DNA from: Ktedonobacteraceae bacterium
GTDB taxonomy: Bacteria > Chloroflexota > Ktedonobacteria > Ktedonobacterales > Ktedonobacteraceae
DNA: 47,063 nt
Assembly (NCBI GenBank): GCA_019240835.1
Contig: JAFAXQ010000033.1
Location: 1 to 47,063 of the forward strand
Direction of reading: 5' to 3'
Each line of letters begins with the position of its first letter. Position 1 is the first letter of the stretch. This document shows positions 32,368-40,153 of the stretch, in pieces. The notes under the pieces are model-generated. The model did no database searches. It was given only the letters and a program-made list of their open reading frames with translations, and had not been told where the DNA came from. Made by a program: the position numbers and the translations under genes.

Positions 32368-33222
32368 CTATTGCCATTTCAACGACAGGCGTCCCTCGAC
32401 CTTGGCGAGTCGTTCTATCACTTTGAAGGACCAAGCCGCTGTTACTAGAAAGAGAATCACCAGTGCTGCCTGTCCCACCATCTCGATGTTTAGCGGTAGG
32501 AACGAAGGCCAGCCATGCGGAAAAAGTAGTTGCCGCATTGCGTCTAACCCTAGGGTCAATGGAATGAGCGAGGCGATGCCACCCACTAGGCCACCTAGCG
32601 TACGCACGGGAAAGTAGAAGCCGGTGAGCAGCGACACCGGCTCTTGGATCACGTCCAGAAGCATCCATACCTCACGGTTGTAGAGTAAGTAGAGACTTGC
32701 CAGCATTGACCCCAGACCGTAGAGCGCGACCAGCGTCAGAAGAAAGACGAGCAACAACAGCGGCAGCGAAACAATCTGATACACAACATGGAAGAGGAGA
32801 GAGCCTACAGCGACGATGAGGAACGCACGCACACAGGTGGAGATCATACCACCAAAGGCCATGCCTGCGAGAATCCAGAGCATCGAGGGGGGAGCCATCA
32901 AGTAAAGCTCAAGATTGCCCGTAGAGCGCTCCCAGTGCAACTGGCCAGCCATCATCCACAGCACGTTCAGCCAGAAGGCAGTCATCGCACCCCCAAGAAT
33001 GATGAAGCCGATGTACTGCTGTGGTGCCTTGAGAGCTTGATACACGAGTGCGAAAGCAACGACGCGTAACAGCGGCAAGGCGACATCGTAGAAGAACCAC
33101 TCAGGATTGCGTAGAGCCATAACGAGGCGTGGGTAGGCACGCCCTATGATGGTGCGTAGGCCGAGCTGAAGATTCTGTCGCCAGGACATTTCCGCACTTT
33201 CTGCTATTTCGCTGCTGCTCAC
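32368..33222 (-). CDS. ABC-2 type transporter permease (first permease)
   Basis: A 284-residue membrane protein with an amphipathic N-terminus (MSWRQNLQLGLRTIIGRAYPRLVMALRNPEWFFYDVALPLLRVVAF) followed by about six transmembrane helices. It carries the conserved ABC-2 stretch LLTGFYFPVRTLGGLVGGIASLIPLTLGLDAMRQLLF. The start is GTG 33222, whose GTGA overlaps the TGA of the ATPase gene. GGAGG lies seven bases upstream, so the two are translationally coupled. It pairs with the downstream permease to form a heterodimeric membrane part. It is only distantly similar to that permease. Confidence 0.87.
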   Translation of the reverse strand: MSSSEIAESAEMSWRQNLQLGLRTIIGRAYPRLVMALRNPEWFFYDVALPLLRVVAFALVYQALKAPQQYIGFIILGGAMTAFWLNVLWMMAGQLHWERSTGNLELYLMAPPSMLWILAGMAFGGMISTCVRAFLIVAVGSLLFHVVYQIVSLPLLLLVFLLTLVALYGLGSMLASLYLLYNREVWMLLDVIQEPVSLLTGFYFPVRTLGGLVGGIASLIPLTLGLDAMRQLLFPHGWPSFLPLNIEMVGQAALVILFLVTAAWSFKVIERLAKVEGRLSLKWQ

Positions 33223-34256
33223 AGTTGATCCTCCGGTCGCGTTTCCCCTGCTGCGTCACCGACTAGGCGCACAAATGCCTCTTCAAGCGTCGGCTCAATG
33301 CGTTGCACGCTAAGCACACGTCCACCGACCTCGCTTAGCATCGCTATGGTGGGAACAATCTTCTCCTCGCTGCTGAGAGCGAGACTCAGTTCGGTGCGGC
33401 CCTGGCGCATCTCGGCTTGAATGTCGACAACGCCATCGCTAGCACGCAAGCGCTCAACAAAGGCGGGTGTCCACTCCGCCAGTTGCAACTGAAAGCGAGC
33501 ATGCTCCTCGTGTTGATGTTTGAGGTCACTCGTCGTGCCTTGGGCAACAATGTGGCCATGATGGATCACTGCGACGCGGTCACACAATTCATCGGCCTCG
33601 AACATGTAGTGTGTCGTGAGGAGTACTGTGCGCCGTGCATCCTGCTGCATCCATGCACGGATATAGTCGCGCACACTGCGAGCCGCTTCGACATCGAGAC
33701 CAACCGTAGGTTCATCGAGGAACAGAATCTGCGGATTTGAGACCAAAGCACGACATAGGTTCACACGCTGGCGCATGCCCGTGGAGAGCGCAAACACCTT
33801 CTGATGGGCCTGCTCCGTCAAGCTAACAGCAGCAAGCAGTTCATCAATACGCCTATGCGCTTCACGGGAGGGAACGCCGTAGAACTGCGCAAACATCCAC
33901 AACTGCTCGCGTACTGTCAACACGCCATAGCCCGATTGCTCGCCGCCACTCACCATCGCAATACGCCGTCGCACCGCTATGACATGTTTCATCACATCCA
34001 TGCCATCAATGAACGCCTTACCACTTGTCGGAGCCAAGAGTGTCGTCAAAATTTTGATGAGCGTTGTCTTGCCCGCACCGTTGCGCCCTAATAAACCGAA
34101 CAGTTCGCTACGCTGAATCGTTAGGTTGACATTATCGAGAGCTGTCAGGGTTTTACCCATCTTACCTGTGCGATACACGCGGCTCAGGTCAACGGTCTGA
34201 ATAGTTGGTGCAGCGGACAATTGTGACAAAGTTGTCGGCGTCGATTGGTCTACCAT
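33219..34256 (-). CDS. ABC transporter ATP-binding protein (ABC-2 exporter type)
   Basis: A 345-residue ATPase. It has Walker A GRNGAGKT at 57-64, a signature-like LSTGMRQRV, Walker B ILFLDEPTVGLD, and H-loop TTHYMFEADELCDR. The C-terminal ~90 residues (QAEMRQGRTELSLALSS ... RVLSVQRIEPTLEEAFVRLVGD) match the DrrA/CcmA-type regulatory extension. It would power the two permeases that follow; GTGA coupling to the first supports this. ATG 34256 lies five bases after the lpdA stop, with only a weak Shine-Dalgarno inside lpdA. The usual LSGG is LSTG, common in this subfamily. Confidence 0.92.
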   Translation of the reverse strand: MVDQSTPTTLSQLSAAPTIQTVDLSRVYRTGKMGKTLTALDNVNLTIQRSELFGLLGRNGAGKTTLIKILTTLLAPTSGKAFIDGMDVMKHVIAVRRRIAMVSGGEQSGYGVLTVREQLWMFAQFYGVPSREAHRRIDELLAAVSLTEQAHQKVFALSTGMRQRVNLCRALVSNPQILFLDEPTVGLDVEAARSVRDYIRAWMQQDARRTVLLTTHYMFEADELCDRVAVIHHGHIVAQGTTSDLKHQHEEHARFQLQLAEWTPAFVERLRASDGVVDIQAEMRQGRTELSLALSSEEKIVPTIAMLSEVGGRVLSVQRIEPTLEEAFVRLVGDAAGETRPEDQL

Positions 34257-34261
34257 GCCGA

Positions 34262-35716
34262 TCAGAACCCGGCTTTTTCTCGACGGTCGAAAAGCCCTGT
34301 CGTCACCTGCCTCTTCGGTGGAATATGCAATGGACGCCCCTCAACGGCGAGTACAGCCTCGCGTAGCCCTTCACTAAGCGTCGGATGTGGGTGAATAGTC
34401 TCGCTGATCTCATCGACTGTCAATTCGCCACGCATAGCAACAGAGTACTCACTGATGAGATTGGTAGCGTCGGGGCCAATGATGTGCGCGCCGAGAATTT
34501 CTCCGTATTTGCCTATAATGACTTTGGTGAAGCCCTCGGTCTCGTCAATAGCAACGGCTTTGCCAATAGCCGACCAAGGGAAGCGGTCGACGCGAGCTTC
34601 GGGATAGCGATGTTTGGCCTCGACCTCGCTTACGCCGACGTAGGCGATTTCGGGGAAGGTGTAGATGGGGTTGGGAACAATACTATAGTCCATATGTGTC
34701 TCGTGCCCCATAGTATTGTTTGCTGCCACCTCACCCTCGGTAGAAGCGACGTGGGCGAGTCCGGCTCCGTGTACTAGGTCACCAATGGCATAGATACCCC
34801 CTAGGTTCGTCTCCATCTTATCATTCACACGCACGCGCCCACGATCATTCTCGAGTCCCTGCTTGATCAGTTGCTCCAGACCGCTTGTGTTAGCTCGGCG
34901 GCCCACCGCCATAAGCACATACTCGCCCGTAAAGCTCTGCTGGCCATCGTCGCTGGTGGCGATCACCTTTTTCTGCTCGCCCTCTTCCCCTATCGCCTCG
35001 ACCTTCGTGCCTGTAATGATCTGTATCCTACGTTTGCTAAGAATACGAACGAGCAAGCGACGTACTTCATCATCGACAGGAGCCAAGATGTTTGGCAGCA
35101 TCTCAACGATGGTGACCTTCGCACCAAGTGCATTAAACATGCAGGCCAGTTCGACACCGATCACGCCTCCGCCCACACAGATCACGCTCTCAGGTGCCTT
35201 GGGCAGGTTCCAGCAGGTATCGCTGTTTAGCACTTTGCGCCCATCAATGCCGGGGCAGGGCAGCATAAGAGGGACGGAACCCGTCGCGAGAATGATATTG
35301 TCCGCGCTGAACTTGTCCTGGCTGCCATCAGCTTTGCTGACAGTAACAGAGCGAGAGGCATCGACCACCCCCAAGCCATCGTAGACAGTAATATTGTTGC
35401 CCTTCATCAGCGCACCAACACCGCTCGTCATGCGTTTAACGACTTTGTCTTTGAAAGCGACAGCCCTAGTCATATCGAAGGTAGGGGCCTGTGGTAGATG
35501 AATACCTAGTTCATCAAGGTTGTGTAAGCGGTGCATCCACTCAGCGATGTGTAACATCGCTTTGGATGGGATGCAGCCGACGTTGAGACAGGTACCGCCA
35601 AGATATTGTTTCTCGACAATAGCGGTCCTTGCACCTAGTTGAGCTGCGCGAATAGCGGCAATGTAGCCGCCTGGACCTGCGCCGATTACCGCAACTTGGT
35701 AGTGATTATCTGCCAT
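34262..35716 (-). CDS. lpdA: Dihydrolipoyl dehydrogenase (E3)
   Basis: A 484-residue flavoprotein disulfide reductase that reoxidises dihydrolipoamide in 2-oxoacid dehydrogenase or glycine cleavage complexes. It has FAD-binding VIGAGPGGYIAAIRAAQLG (from ~10) and redox cysteines C43 and C48 in GGTCLNVGCIPSK. Also present are the NAD-binding ICVGGGVIGVELACMFNALGAKVTIVE, the second FAD motif GIYAIGDLV, and the C-terminal HPHPTLSEG base pair that completes the active site. ATG 35716 with AGGAG about six bases upstream. It heads a minus-strand unit with an ABC exporter, an odd partner; no E1 or E2 genes are near. All catalytic residues are present. Confidence 0.95.
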   Translation of the reverse strand: MADNHYQVAVIGAGPGGYIAAIRAAQLGARTAIVEKQYLGGTCLNVGCIPSKAMLHIAEWMHRLHNLDELGIHLPQAPTFDMTRAVAFKDKVVKRMTSGVGALMKGNNITVYDGLGVVDASRSVTVSKADGSQDKFSADNIILATGSVPLMLPCPGIDGRKVLNSDTCWNLPKAPESVICVGGGVIGVELACMFNALGAKVTIVEMLPNILAPVDDEVRRLLVRILSKRRIQIITGTKVEAIGEEGEQKKVIATSDDGQQSFTGEYVLMAVGRRANTSGLEQLIKQGLENDRGRVRVNDKMETNLGGIYAIGDLVHGAGLAHVASTEGEVAANNTMGHETHMDYSIVPNPIYTFPEIAYVGVSEVEAKHRYPEARVDRFPWSAIGKAVAIDETEGFTKVIIGKYGEILGAHIIGPDATNLISEYSVAMRGELTVDEISETIHPHPTLSEGLREAVLAVEGRPLHIPPKRQVTTGLFDRREKAGF

Positions 35717-35904
35717 GCATCTCTCCTGCTCTATGCTTGATTCTCTTTTTCAGTATATCACTTTTGCCTCATCACAAAAAATGCTTGCAAAGCTATGCAG
35801 TACTGGGAAGTTCTGGGGCAAAGCAATCTGAATGGGTACTTGGAATAGTAGGGAGTAATAGCTTGTTCTGAATATTAGGAGAATGCCGTCGAACTGGCGT
35901 ACTC

Positions 35905-35961
35905 TAAGTGAGACAACAAAAACATTGCTGCATCGTACTATTAAGTGAGACGACAAAAAAC
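35905..35961. repeat. Two direct repeats upstream of the small membrane protein gene
   Basis: TAAGTGAGAC-A/G-ACAAAAA(A)C occurs at 35905-35923 and 35942-35961, a 37-base period, about 30 bases before the gene at 35991. These could be operator copies. I find no consensus promoter that clearly fits around them. The rest of the 35717-35990 gap shows nothing further. Confidence 0.45.
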
Positions 35962-35990
35962 GCCGCATGTTTTGTGAGGAGAGATCACGT

Positions 35991-36398
35991 ATGTTTTACC
36001 GCAATAGACGCAATTGGCGTGGACATAGACGCTTGTGGTGGGGCTGGCCATTCATCTTCTTTTTGTTTTTCTTCCCCCACCACGGGTTCTTTGGATGGCT
36101 GTCGACTTTGGCGTTGCTTGTGCTGTTAGGGCTGGTTATTAGCACTTTTGTATTGCCGCTTCTATCCAGTGCAGGCTTTTGGGGCAACGGGTCATCCCGG
36201 AACAATCGCTCCTATCAGCAACCATACCAGCCACCCCAGGGGCAGCCATATCAGCAGGGCTACCAGCCACGCCAGCCATCTGCTGAGGCATACCAGGAGG
36301 GAGGGCAACAATATCAGTATCCACAGCAATCCCAGTACGATCAGTATGAGCAGCCACACGCACAATATCCACAAGAGATACCGCCGATGGAGCAGTAA
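35991..36398 (+). CDS. Small membrane protein with Q/Y/P-rich C-terminal tail
   Basis: A 135-residue protein that I do not recognise as a named family. A basic N-terminus (FYRNRRNWRGHRRLW) precedes two hydrophobic segments, WPFIFFLFFFPHHGFFGWL (~18-36) and LALLVLLGLVISTFVLPLL (~39-57). These are probably a hairpin or two passes. The remaining ~70 residues are very rich in Gln, Tyr and Pro (QQPYQPPQGQPYQQGYQP), like prion-like or adhesive tails. ATG 35991 is chosen over an in-frame ATG at 35967 because AGGAGA lies nine bases upstream. It is convergent with the NYN gene and separated from it by a hairpin. Confidence 0.7.
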   Translation: MFYRNRRNWRGHRRLWWGWPFIFFLFFFPHHGFFGWLSTLALLVLLGLVISTFVLPLLSSAGFWGNGSSRNNRSYQQPYQPPQGQPYQQGYQPRQPSAEAYQEGGQQYQYPQQSQYDQYEQPHAQYPQEIPPMEQ

Positions 36399-36405
36399 CA
36401 GATAA

Positions 36406-36434
36406 GAAGCAGCCGGAAGAAAAATAGCTGCTTC
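36406..36434. terminator. Hairpin terminator between convergent genes
   Basis: GAAGCAGC at 36406-36413 pairs with GCTGCTTC at 36427-36434 around a 13-base A-rich loop. It fills the 43-base gap between the membrane protein (ends 36398) and the NYN gene (ends 36442). Confidence 0.6.
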
Positions 36435-36441
36435 TCGGCTG

Positions 36442-37806
36442 CTAACGTACAAATTGTTTGAGCACTTCATCGACACCGGTGTGCATGCGATTGAGGCGCA
36501 AATCTTCGGCCCCAGTCGGGTCGGTCTGCAGTAGCAAAATACCCTGTTGAATGCAGATGTTTAACAGTTCACGTGCAGACTCACGAGTGAGGCGACCACG
36601 AAAGCGATTCTTAGGATTGACCGGGTCGCCAATGAAATTAGAGACGCCAATAATGGTGCGCCAAGACCAGTTGCGATCAATATAATCGAGGAACTGGAGG
36701 AACTGAGGGTCGAGCACATCCATTGGTGGGAGAGACGAGGGCTGTATGGGATAGGCTTGCATTGCTGGCATAGGGCCTGTGTAGCTCATGGGATTGAACG
36801 CGGGCAGTGCCCCTGTATTCCCCGTGCTGGGTGACAATTGCTGCACTGTATTGCCATTGATGGCGGGCAGTGTACCCGTATTCCCCGTGCTGCCTGGAAC
36901 AAGTGGCACAAACTGATTTGCACTACTGATAAGATCTCGGCTGACGGTTCCCGGAATACCTACTACAATAACAGTTTTGTTCAAGCGTAACTTTAGACGT
37001 GCGCTAATGCGTGTGAAATCTTTATCGCCTGTCATCAAAACAAAAGTAGAGATGGTAGGACGATCAAACACCGTTTCAATAATATCCATCAACATATTGA
37101 GATCAACCGTGCTCTGTACCACAGTACTCTGTACAATTGTGCTGTTGCCGCCTGTACTAATAGCTGGCAGATGACCGGTAGTACCCGTATGCTGAGTAGA
37201 GGGATAGCTCAGAGGACTCGTACTCGGATTCGGAGCAGGTGAGGCATAGGGATAGCTTTGGCGGTAAGAGTCGCGTTGGTAATCAGCTATGCCGTAGGTT
37301 TCGTCGGTCGTGACCTCTTCCGACTGAAGAAGCTGCGTATCTAGCTCATTCTGCAAAGGTTGGGATTCATCCGGCTCGACTGTCCATGCATCGCTGTTAC
37401 CCGCAGGCTGAAGCGCGGGAAGTGAACCAGAATTGCTTGATACAGTAGTGGACCACTGCCGGGAAGTGCTGGCAGGATAAATACCAGAACCCTGCTCTGA
37501 AACGTAGCTTGGCGTAGGAAGAGAGCCTGTAGGGGTATTACTAGATGGGTAGTGAATAGTCCCCATACGAATACGGTCGCGCTGTTTGGCTGGGCAGTCA
37601 ACGCGATCAATCATAGCGGCTGTCAAGCTACCCTTGAACGGCTCAGGCTGACGTGACCAATCGGCATAGGCGCGTGCGACCATAACAGTGCCATAACGAC
37701 GGGCCACCGCGATAAGCTCCTGTGGGTCAGGTTCCCGTCGCTGAATATTCAGCATACTGTAACGAATATTCTCAAAATCGATGAATAAAGCAATATCTTC
37801 AGGCAA
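36442..37806 (-). CDS. NYN-domain (PIN-like RNase) protein with a disordered insertion and C-terminal winged-helix/LOTUS-like domain
   Basis: A 454-residue protein. Residues 1-75 are the first half of an NYN/DUF88 (LabA-like) domain: IALFIDFENIRYS with metal-binding D10, then RYGTVMVARAYADWS and MIDRVD. The second half is at 233-303 (VDLNMLMDIIETV ... FVLMTGDKDFTRISARLKLRLNKTVIVVG, with D261 and D263). About 155 residues of low-complexity S/T/P/N/Q sequence separate them. The fold would then be completed across a long loop. A second linker (304-364) leads to a small helical domain (366-428) like OST-HTH/LOTUS RNA-binding modules. The motif TG-x-LPA or close variants recurs about six times in the two linkers. 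The likely role is RNA cleavage. ATG 37806 has AGGAGAAGGA upstream. Confidence 0.82.
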   Translation of the reverse strand: MPEDIALFIDFENIRYSMLNIQRREPDPQELIAVARRYGTVMVARAYADWSRQPEPFKGSLTAAMIDRVDCPAKQRDRIRMGTIHYPSSNTPTGSLPTPSYVSEQGSGIYPASTSRQWSTTVSSNSGSLPALQPAGNSDAWTVEPDESQPLQNELDTQLLQSEEVTTDETYGIADYQRDSYRQSYPYASPAPNPSTSPLSYPSTQHTGTTGHLPAISTGGNSTIVQSTVVQSTVDLNMLMDIIETVFDRPTISTFVLMTGDKDFTRISARLKLRLNKTVIVVGIPGTVSRDLISSANQFVPLVPGSTGNTGTLPAINGNTVQQLSPSTGNTGALPAFNPMSYTGPMPAMQAYPIQPSSLPPMDVLDPQFLQFLDYIDRNWSWRTIIGVSNFIGDPVNPKNRFRGRLTRESARELLNICIQQGILLLQTDPTGAEDLRLNRMHTGVDEVLKQFVR

Positions 37807-38232
37807 ATCCTTCTCCTCTCATATCATAAAGGGAGAGACCGCGCAGGCCAAGCAATTAAGTATATGATTGTTCAGGTACTTGGATACAACCTCCAAGGGA
37901 AAGCACGGTAGGTAGTGGTAATCGGCTAACTGCTCATTACCTCCGCCGCTCCTACGACAGCATATCCTGTAACTATGAGCATACCATACTTTATGAGCAA
38001 AGTCGAGAGGTCTGCGCTTCACGTTCTCCATCCTTGTCGGCGAAAAGAGTAATAAAGAATGGAGAACGACTCCATTTAATAAGTAAGAAGAACCGGAGGT
38101 TTCCCCGGTTCTTACTTTCTTTCATACAAACGTTCTATTAAATGTACGTAAGAAATTTAACTGATTTTTCTCTAGTAATGAACAGCACACGCTCGTAGTA
38201 CACCGGGTCTACAGCCGAGGTGATCGCTGTAG
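37807..38232. other. Intergenic region with one hairpin
   Basis: The only structure I see in this 426-base gap is the hairpin at 38088-38113, listed separately. The small reading frame at 37819-38031 (minus) has no family likeness and no good ribosome binding site. Confidence 0.45.
38088..38113. terminator. Probable intrinsic terminator
   Basis: AAGAACCGG at 38088-38096 pairs with CCGGTTCTT at 38105-38113, followed by a T-rich stretch on the plus strand. On the minus strand it is ~120 bases downstream of the 98-residue gene ending at 38233. Confidence 0.55.
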
Positions 38233-38529
38233 CTAGCGCAACGCTCCAATCAGCGCCTCCTGGCTATGATCAGCGAGGAAGCGTCTCAACACCCCCTCGT
38301 CGCTCGGTACATTCTGTTCTTCAGAAGACACGTTCTCTGATTTATGCAACAAATCGTACAGGCTGGCGATATCGTAGCGCAATTGGAGCTGGAACTGGCC
38401 TTCGCTATCGTACCCTTCTACGAAGAGGCCATCATCTTCCTCACGGATCGCGATGCTCTTCACCCCGACCTGATCTAGCACCTGACCTACTGCGTGTAAA
38501 ACACGAGCGTAGCTATAAGTGGCCGACAT
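38233..38529 (-). CDS. Hypothetical small protein
   Basis: A 98-residue soluble protein with no family that I recognise. The first half is a helix followed by beta strands: YARVLHAVGQVLDQVGVKSIAIREEDDGLFVEGYDSEGQFQLQLRYDIASLYDLL. That pattern would suit a small alpha/beta module. The second half is acidic and likely helical (EEQNVPSDEGVLRRFLADHSQEALIGAL). It is supported as a real gene by ATG 38529 preceded by GGGAGG at five to six bases, by coding-like composition throughout, and by a hairpin downstream. It is transcribed away from the TPR gene at 38856. Confidence 0.65.
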   Translation of the reverse strand: MSATYSYARVLHAVGQVLDQVGVKSIAIREEDDGLFVEGYDSEGQFQLQLRYDIASLYDLLHKSENVSSEEQNVPSDEGVLRRFLADHSQEALIGALR

Positions 38530-38695
38530 TGATTCCTCCCTAAATAGTTGGAGCTTGCATATCTTGTTGTTACGAGTAGACTACACTGTCAAACTGCAAC
38601 ACACCGTGATGGAATTGTGTAGTTTGTCAGTCTTCACTGCACTCTGATAATTTTATCATACCATCCCCTAAACGTCAAGGCTGCCAAGTTCTGCC

Positions 38696-38763
38696 ATTGA
38701 CCCATAGCTTGCCTCCTTAAGGAGGCATTAAGAAGGCATTAAGAAGCCAAGCTATGGGTCAAT
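38696..38763. repeat. Perfect 16-base inverted repeat enclosing a nested palindrome and a short tandem repeat
   Basis: ATTGACCCATAGCTTG at 38696-38711 and its exact inverse at 38748-38763 enclose the palindrome CCTCCTTAAGGAGG (38712-38725) and two copies of CATTAAGAAG. It looks like a miniature element or a structured regulatory site. It lies ~40 bases before the -10 of the TPR gene. The flanking 38530-38695 contains nothing else that I can name. Confidence 0.65.
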
Positions 38764-38799
38764 TCAGTTGCTCAAGGTCTATGCTATGCTATCTGGATA

Positions 38800-38808
38800 T
38801 GTTATAAT
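38800..38808 (+). promoter_or_regulatory. Extended -10 promoter of the TPR gene
   Basis: TGTTATAAT (TGn + perfect TATAAT) at 38800-38808, 47 bases upstream of the TPR gene start. No good -35 is present, as is common for extended -10 promoters. Confidence 0.5.
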
Positions 38809-38855
38809 TATAATCATATTCTCATATTTCATGGGGAAGGAATGTATTGTAGTTG

Positions 38856-39989
38856 ATGATTCGCAATCAAGACATAGATGTCCAGATGCAACTTTATCAG
38901 GCGCGTCTCCTCTTAGAAGAGGGTAGCAACGAGAAATCTCTCTCACTTCTCGAGACTATTCAGACTGACAACGAGCGTCAGCAAGGTGATGTCGCCTATC
39001 TGCTAGGCTGGTGCTATATTCAGCGTAGGCAATGGAAGGAGGCAATACTCTTTCTCTCTCCCTTGCTTGATCACTACCAAAGTGATTTTACACAAGAAGC
39101 TACGCGAGATCAAGGACGTCTGGCTTGTTATCTCTTGTACCTTGGCATTGCTGCCATGAATCTTGAGCACTACGAAGATGCTTCTTTGCATTTTCAGCTC
39201 TGCCTCAAAGTGTTGCATGATCGGCGCATTCACCTTCCTGCTGTGCGCGTTCAAGCGTGTTACTCTCTAGCGATGACATGTGTCATGCGTGGCCTCTACA
39301 CTGCTGCTATCCAGCACTACGAGGAAGCGCTGCGGCTCTGTCAGCACTTTAATCGTGATGAAGAGTTAGCACCTATCTACTATGGGCTTTGTGAGACCTA
39401 TCGTCATCTTGGAGATTACGTCAAGTCGTACCTCGTTGGCCAAGAGGCCCTGCATCTTTATCAAGAAAGAGCAGAGAGAGAGATGGAGGCGGAAACGCAC
39501 CATTTGCTGGGACGTATTTGCTTCCTGCTCCGCAATTTTCGTCAGGCATCCGATCACTACACGGAATCCCTTTCTCTCTCCACCGTTTGTGACAAGCCGA
39601 CAATCGCCTTGCTGAATTATGCTGCCCTGGCCGATTTGCGCTTAGCAGAGGGGCGGCTGGATGAAGCCAAACTTTATTGTCAAAGAGCCATAGAAACTAT
39701 TGAGCGCACAGACCATACGCACATTCGCGGTGCGGTCTACCAGGCAATTGGCAAAGTCACGCAGAACGAGGCGCGACAGGTAATAGGTACACAGAGGCGT
39801 GATTTATTAGAAAGAGCTTTTGCATGGTACAAAAAGGCTGAAGTGCAGCTCGCGACAACCCAGGCGTATACTGTCATTGCCGAAGTTTACAGCAATCAGG
39901 CTCAGGTTCTAGAAGAACTCGGGCGAGCACAAGATGCTATCGAGCGTTGGCGTCAGGCTTATGGGGTGTTGTCACACGCAAAGGTGTGA
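38856..39989 (+). CDS. TPR-repeat protein
   Basis: A 377-residue all-helical protein with around seven tetratricopeptide repeats: QACYSLAMTCVMRGLYTAAIQHYEEALRLCQ, IYYGLCETYRHLGDYVKSYLVGQEALHLYQ, THHLLGRICFLLRNFRQASDHYTESLSLS and NYAALADLRLAEGRLDEAKLYCQRAIETIE. No other domain, signal or membrane segment is seen. In this lineage such proteins serve as protein-protein scaffolds; an N-terminal HTH, common in related regulators, is absent. The start is ATG 38856 (a TTG directly precedes it), with only a distant purine-rich stretch upstream. The stop codon lies inside a 12-base-stem hairpin. The kinase gene follows 164 bases later behind a terminator. Confidence 0.82.
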   Translation: MIRNQDIDVQMQLYQARLLLEEGSNEKSLSLLETIQTDNERQQGDVAYLLGWCYIQRRQWKEAILFLSPLLDHYQSDFTQEATRDQGRLACYLLYLGIAAMNLEHYEDASLHFQLCLKVLHDRRIHLPAVRVQACYSLAMTCVMRGLYTAAIQHYEEALRLCQHFNRDEELAPIYYGLCETYRHLGDYVKSYLVGQEALHLYQERAEREMEAETHHLLGRICFLLRNFRQASDHYTESLSLSTVCDKPTIALLNYAALADLRLAEGRLDEAKLYCQRAIETIERTDHTHIRGAVYQAIGKVTQNEARQVIGTQRRDLLERAFAWYKKAEVQLATTQAYTVIAEVYSNQAQVLEELGRAQDAIERWRQAYGVLSHAKV

Positions 39990-39995
39990 CAACAC
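39966..39995 (+). terminator. Hairpin spanning the stop codon of the TPR gene
   Basis: GTGTTGTCACAC at 39966-39977 pairs perfectly with GTGTGACAACAC at 39984-39995 around a 6-base loop. The TGA stop at 39987-39989 is inside the right arm. There is no T tract after it, so it may protect the transcript end or work with the terminator that follows. Confidence 0.5.
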
Positions 39996-40019
39996 ACATA
40001 ACAGGAGCAATATGAATGA

Positions 40020-40065
40020 CACAACTCATGGCCATATCGGCTATGAGTTGTGCTGTTCTGTTTTT
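40020..40065 (+). terminator. Intrinsic terminator after the TPR gene
   Basis: CACAACTCATGGCC at 40020-40033 pairs with GGCTATGAGTTGTG at 40039-40052, followed by TTTTT at 40061-40065. This is a conventional rho-independent terminator. Confidence 0.7.
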
Positions 40066-40153
40066 CATTCTTTTCATGGTATCCGTAGCTGTGTTATACT
40101 AACCTGGTACTCCTCTGCGTATTTCTACTTTTTTGATACAAAGGTTGAAGGCC

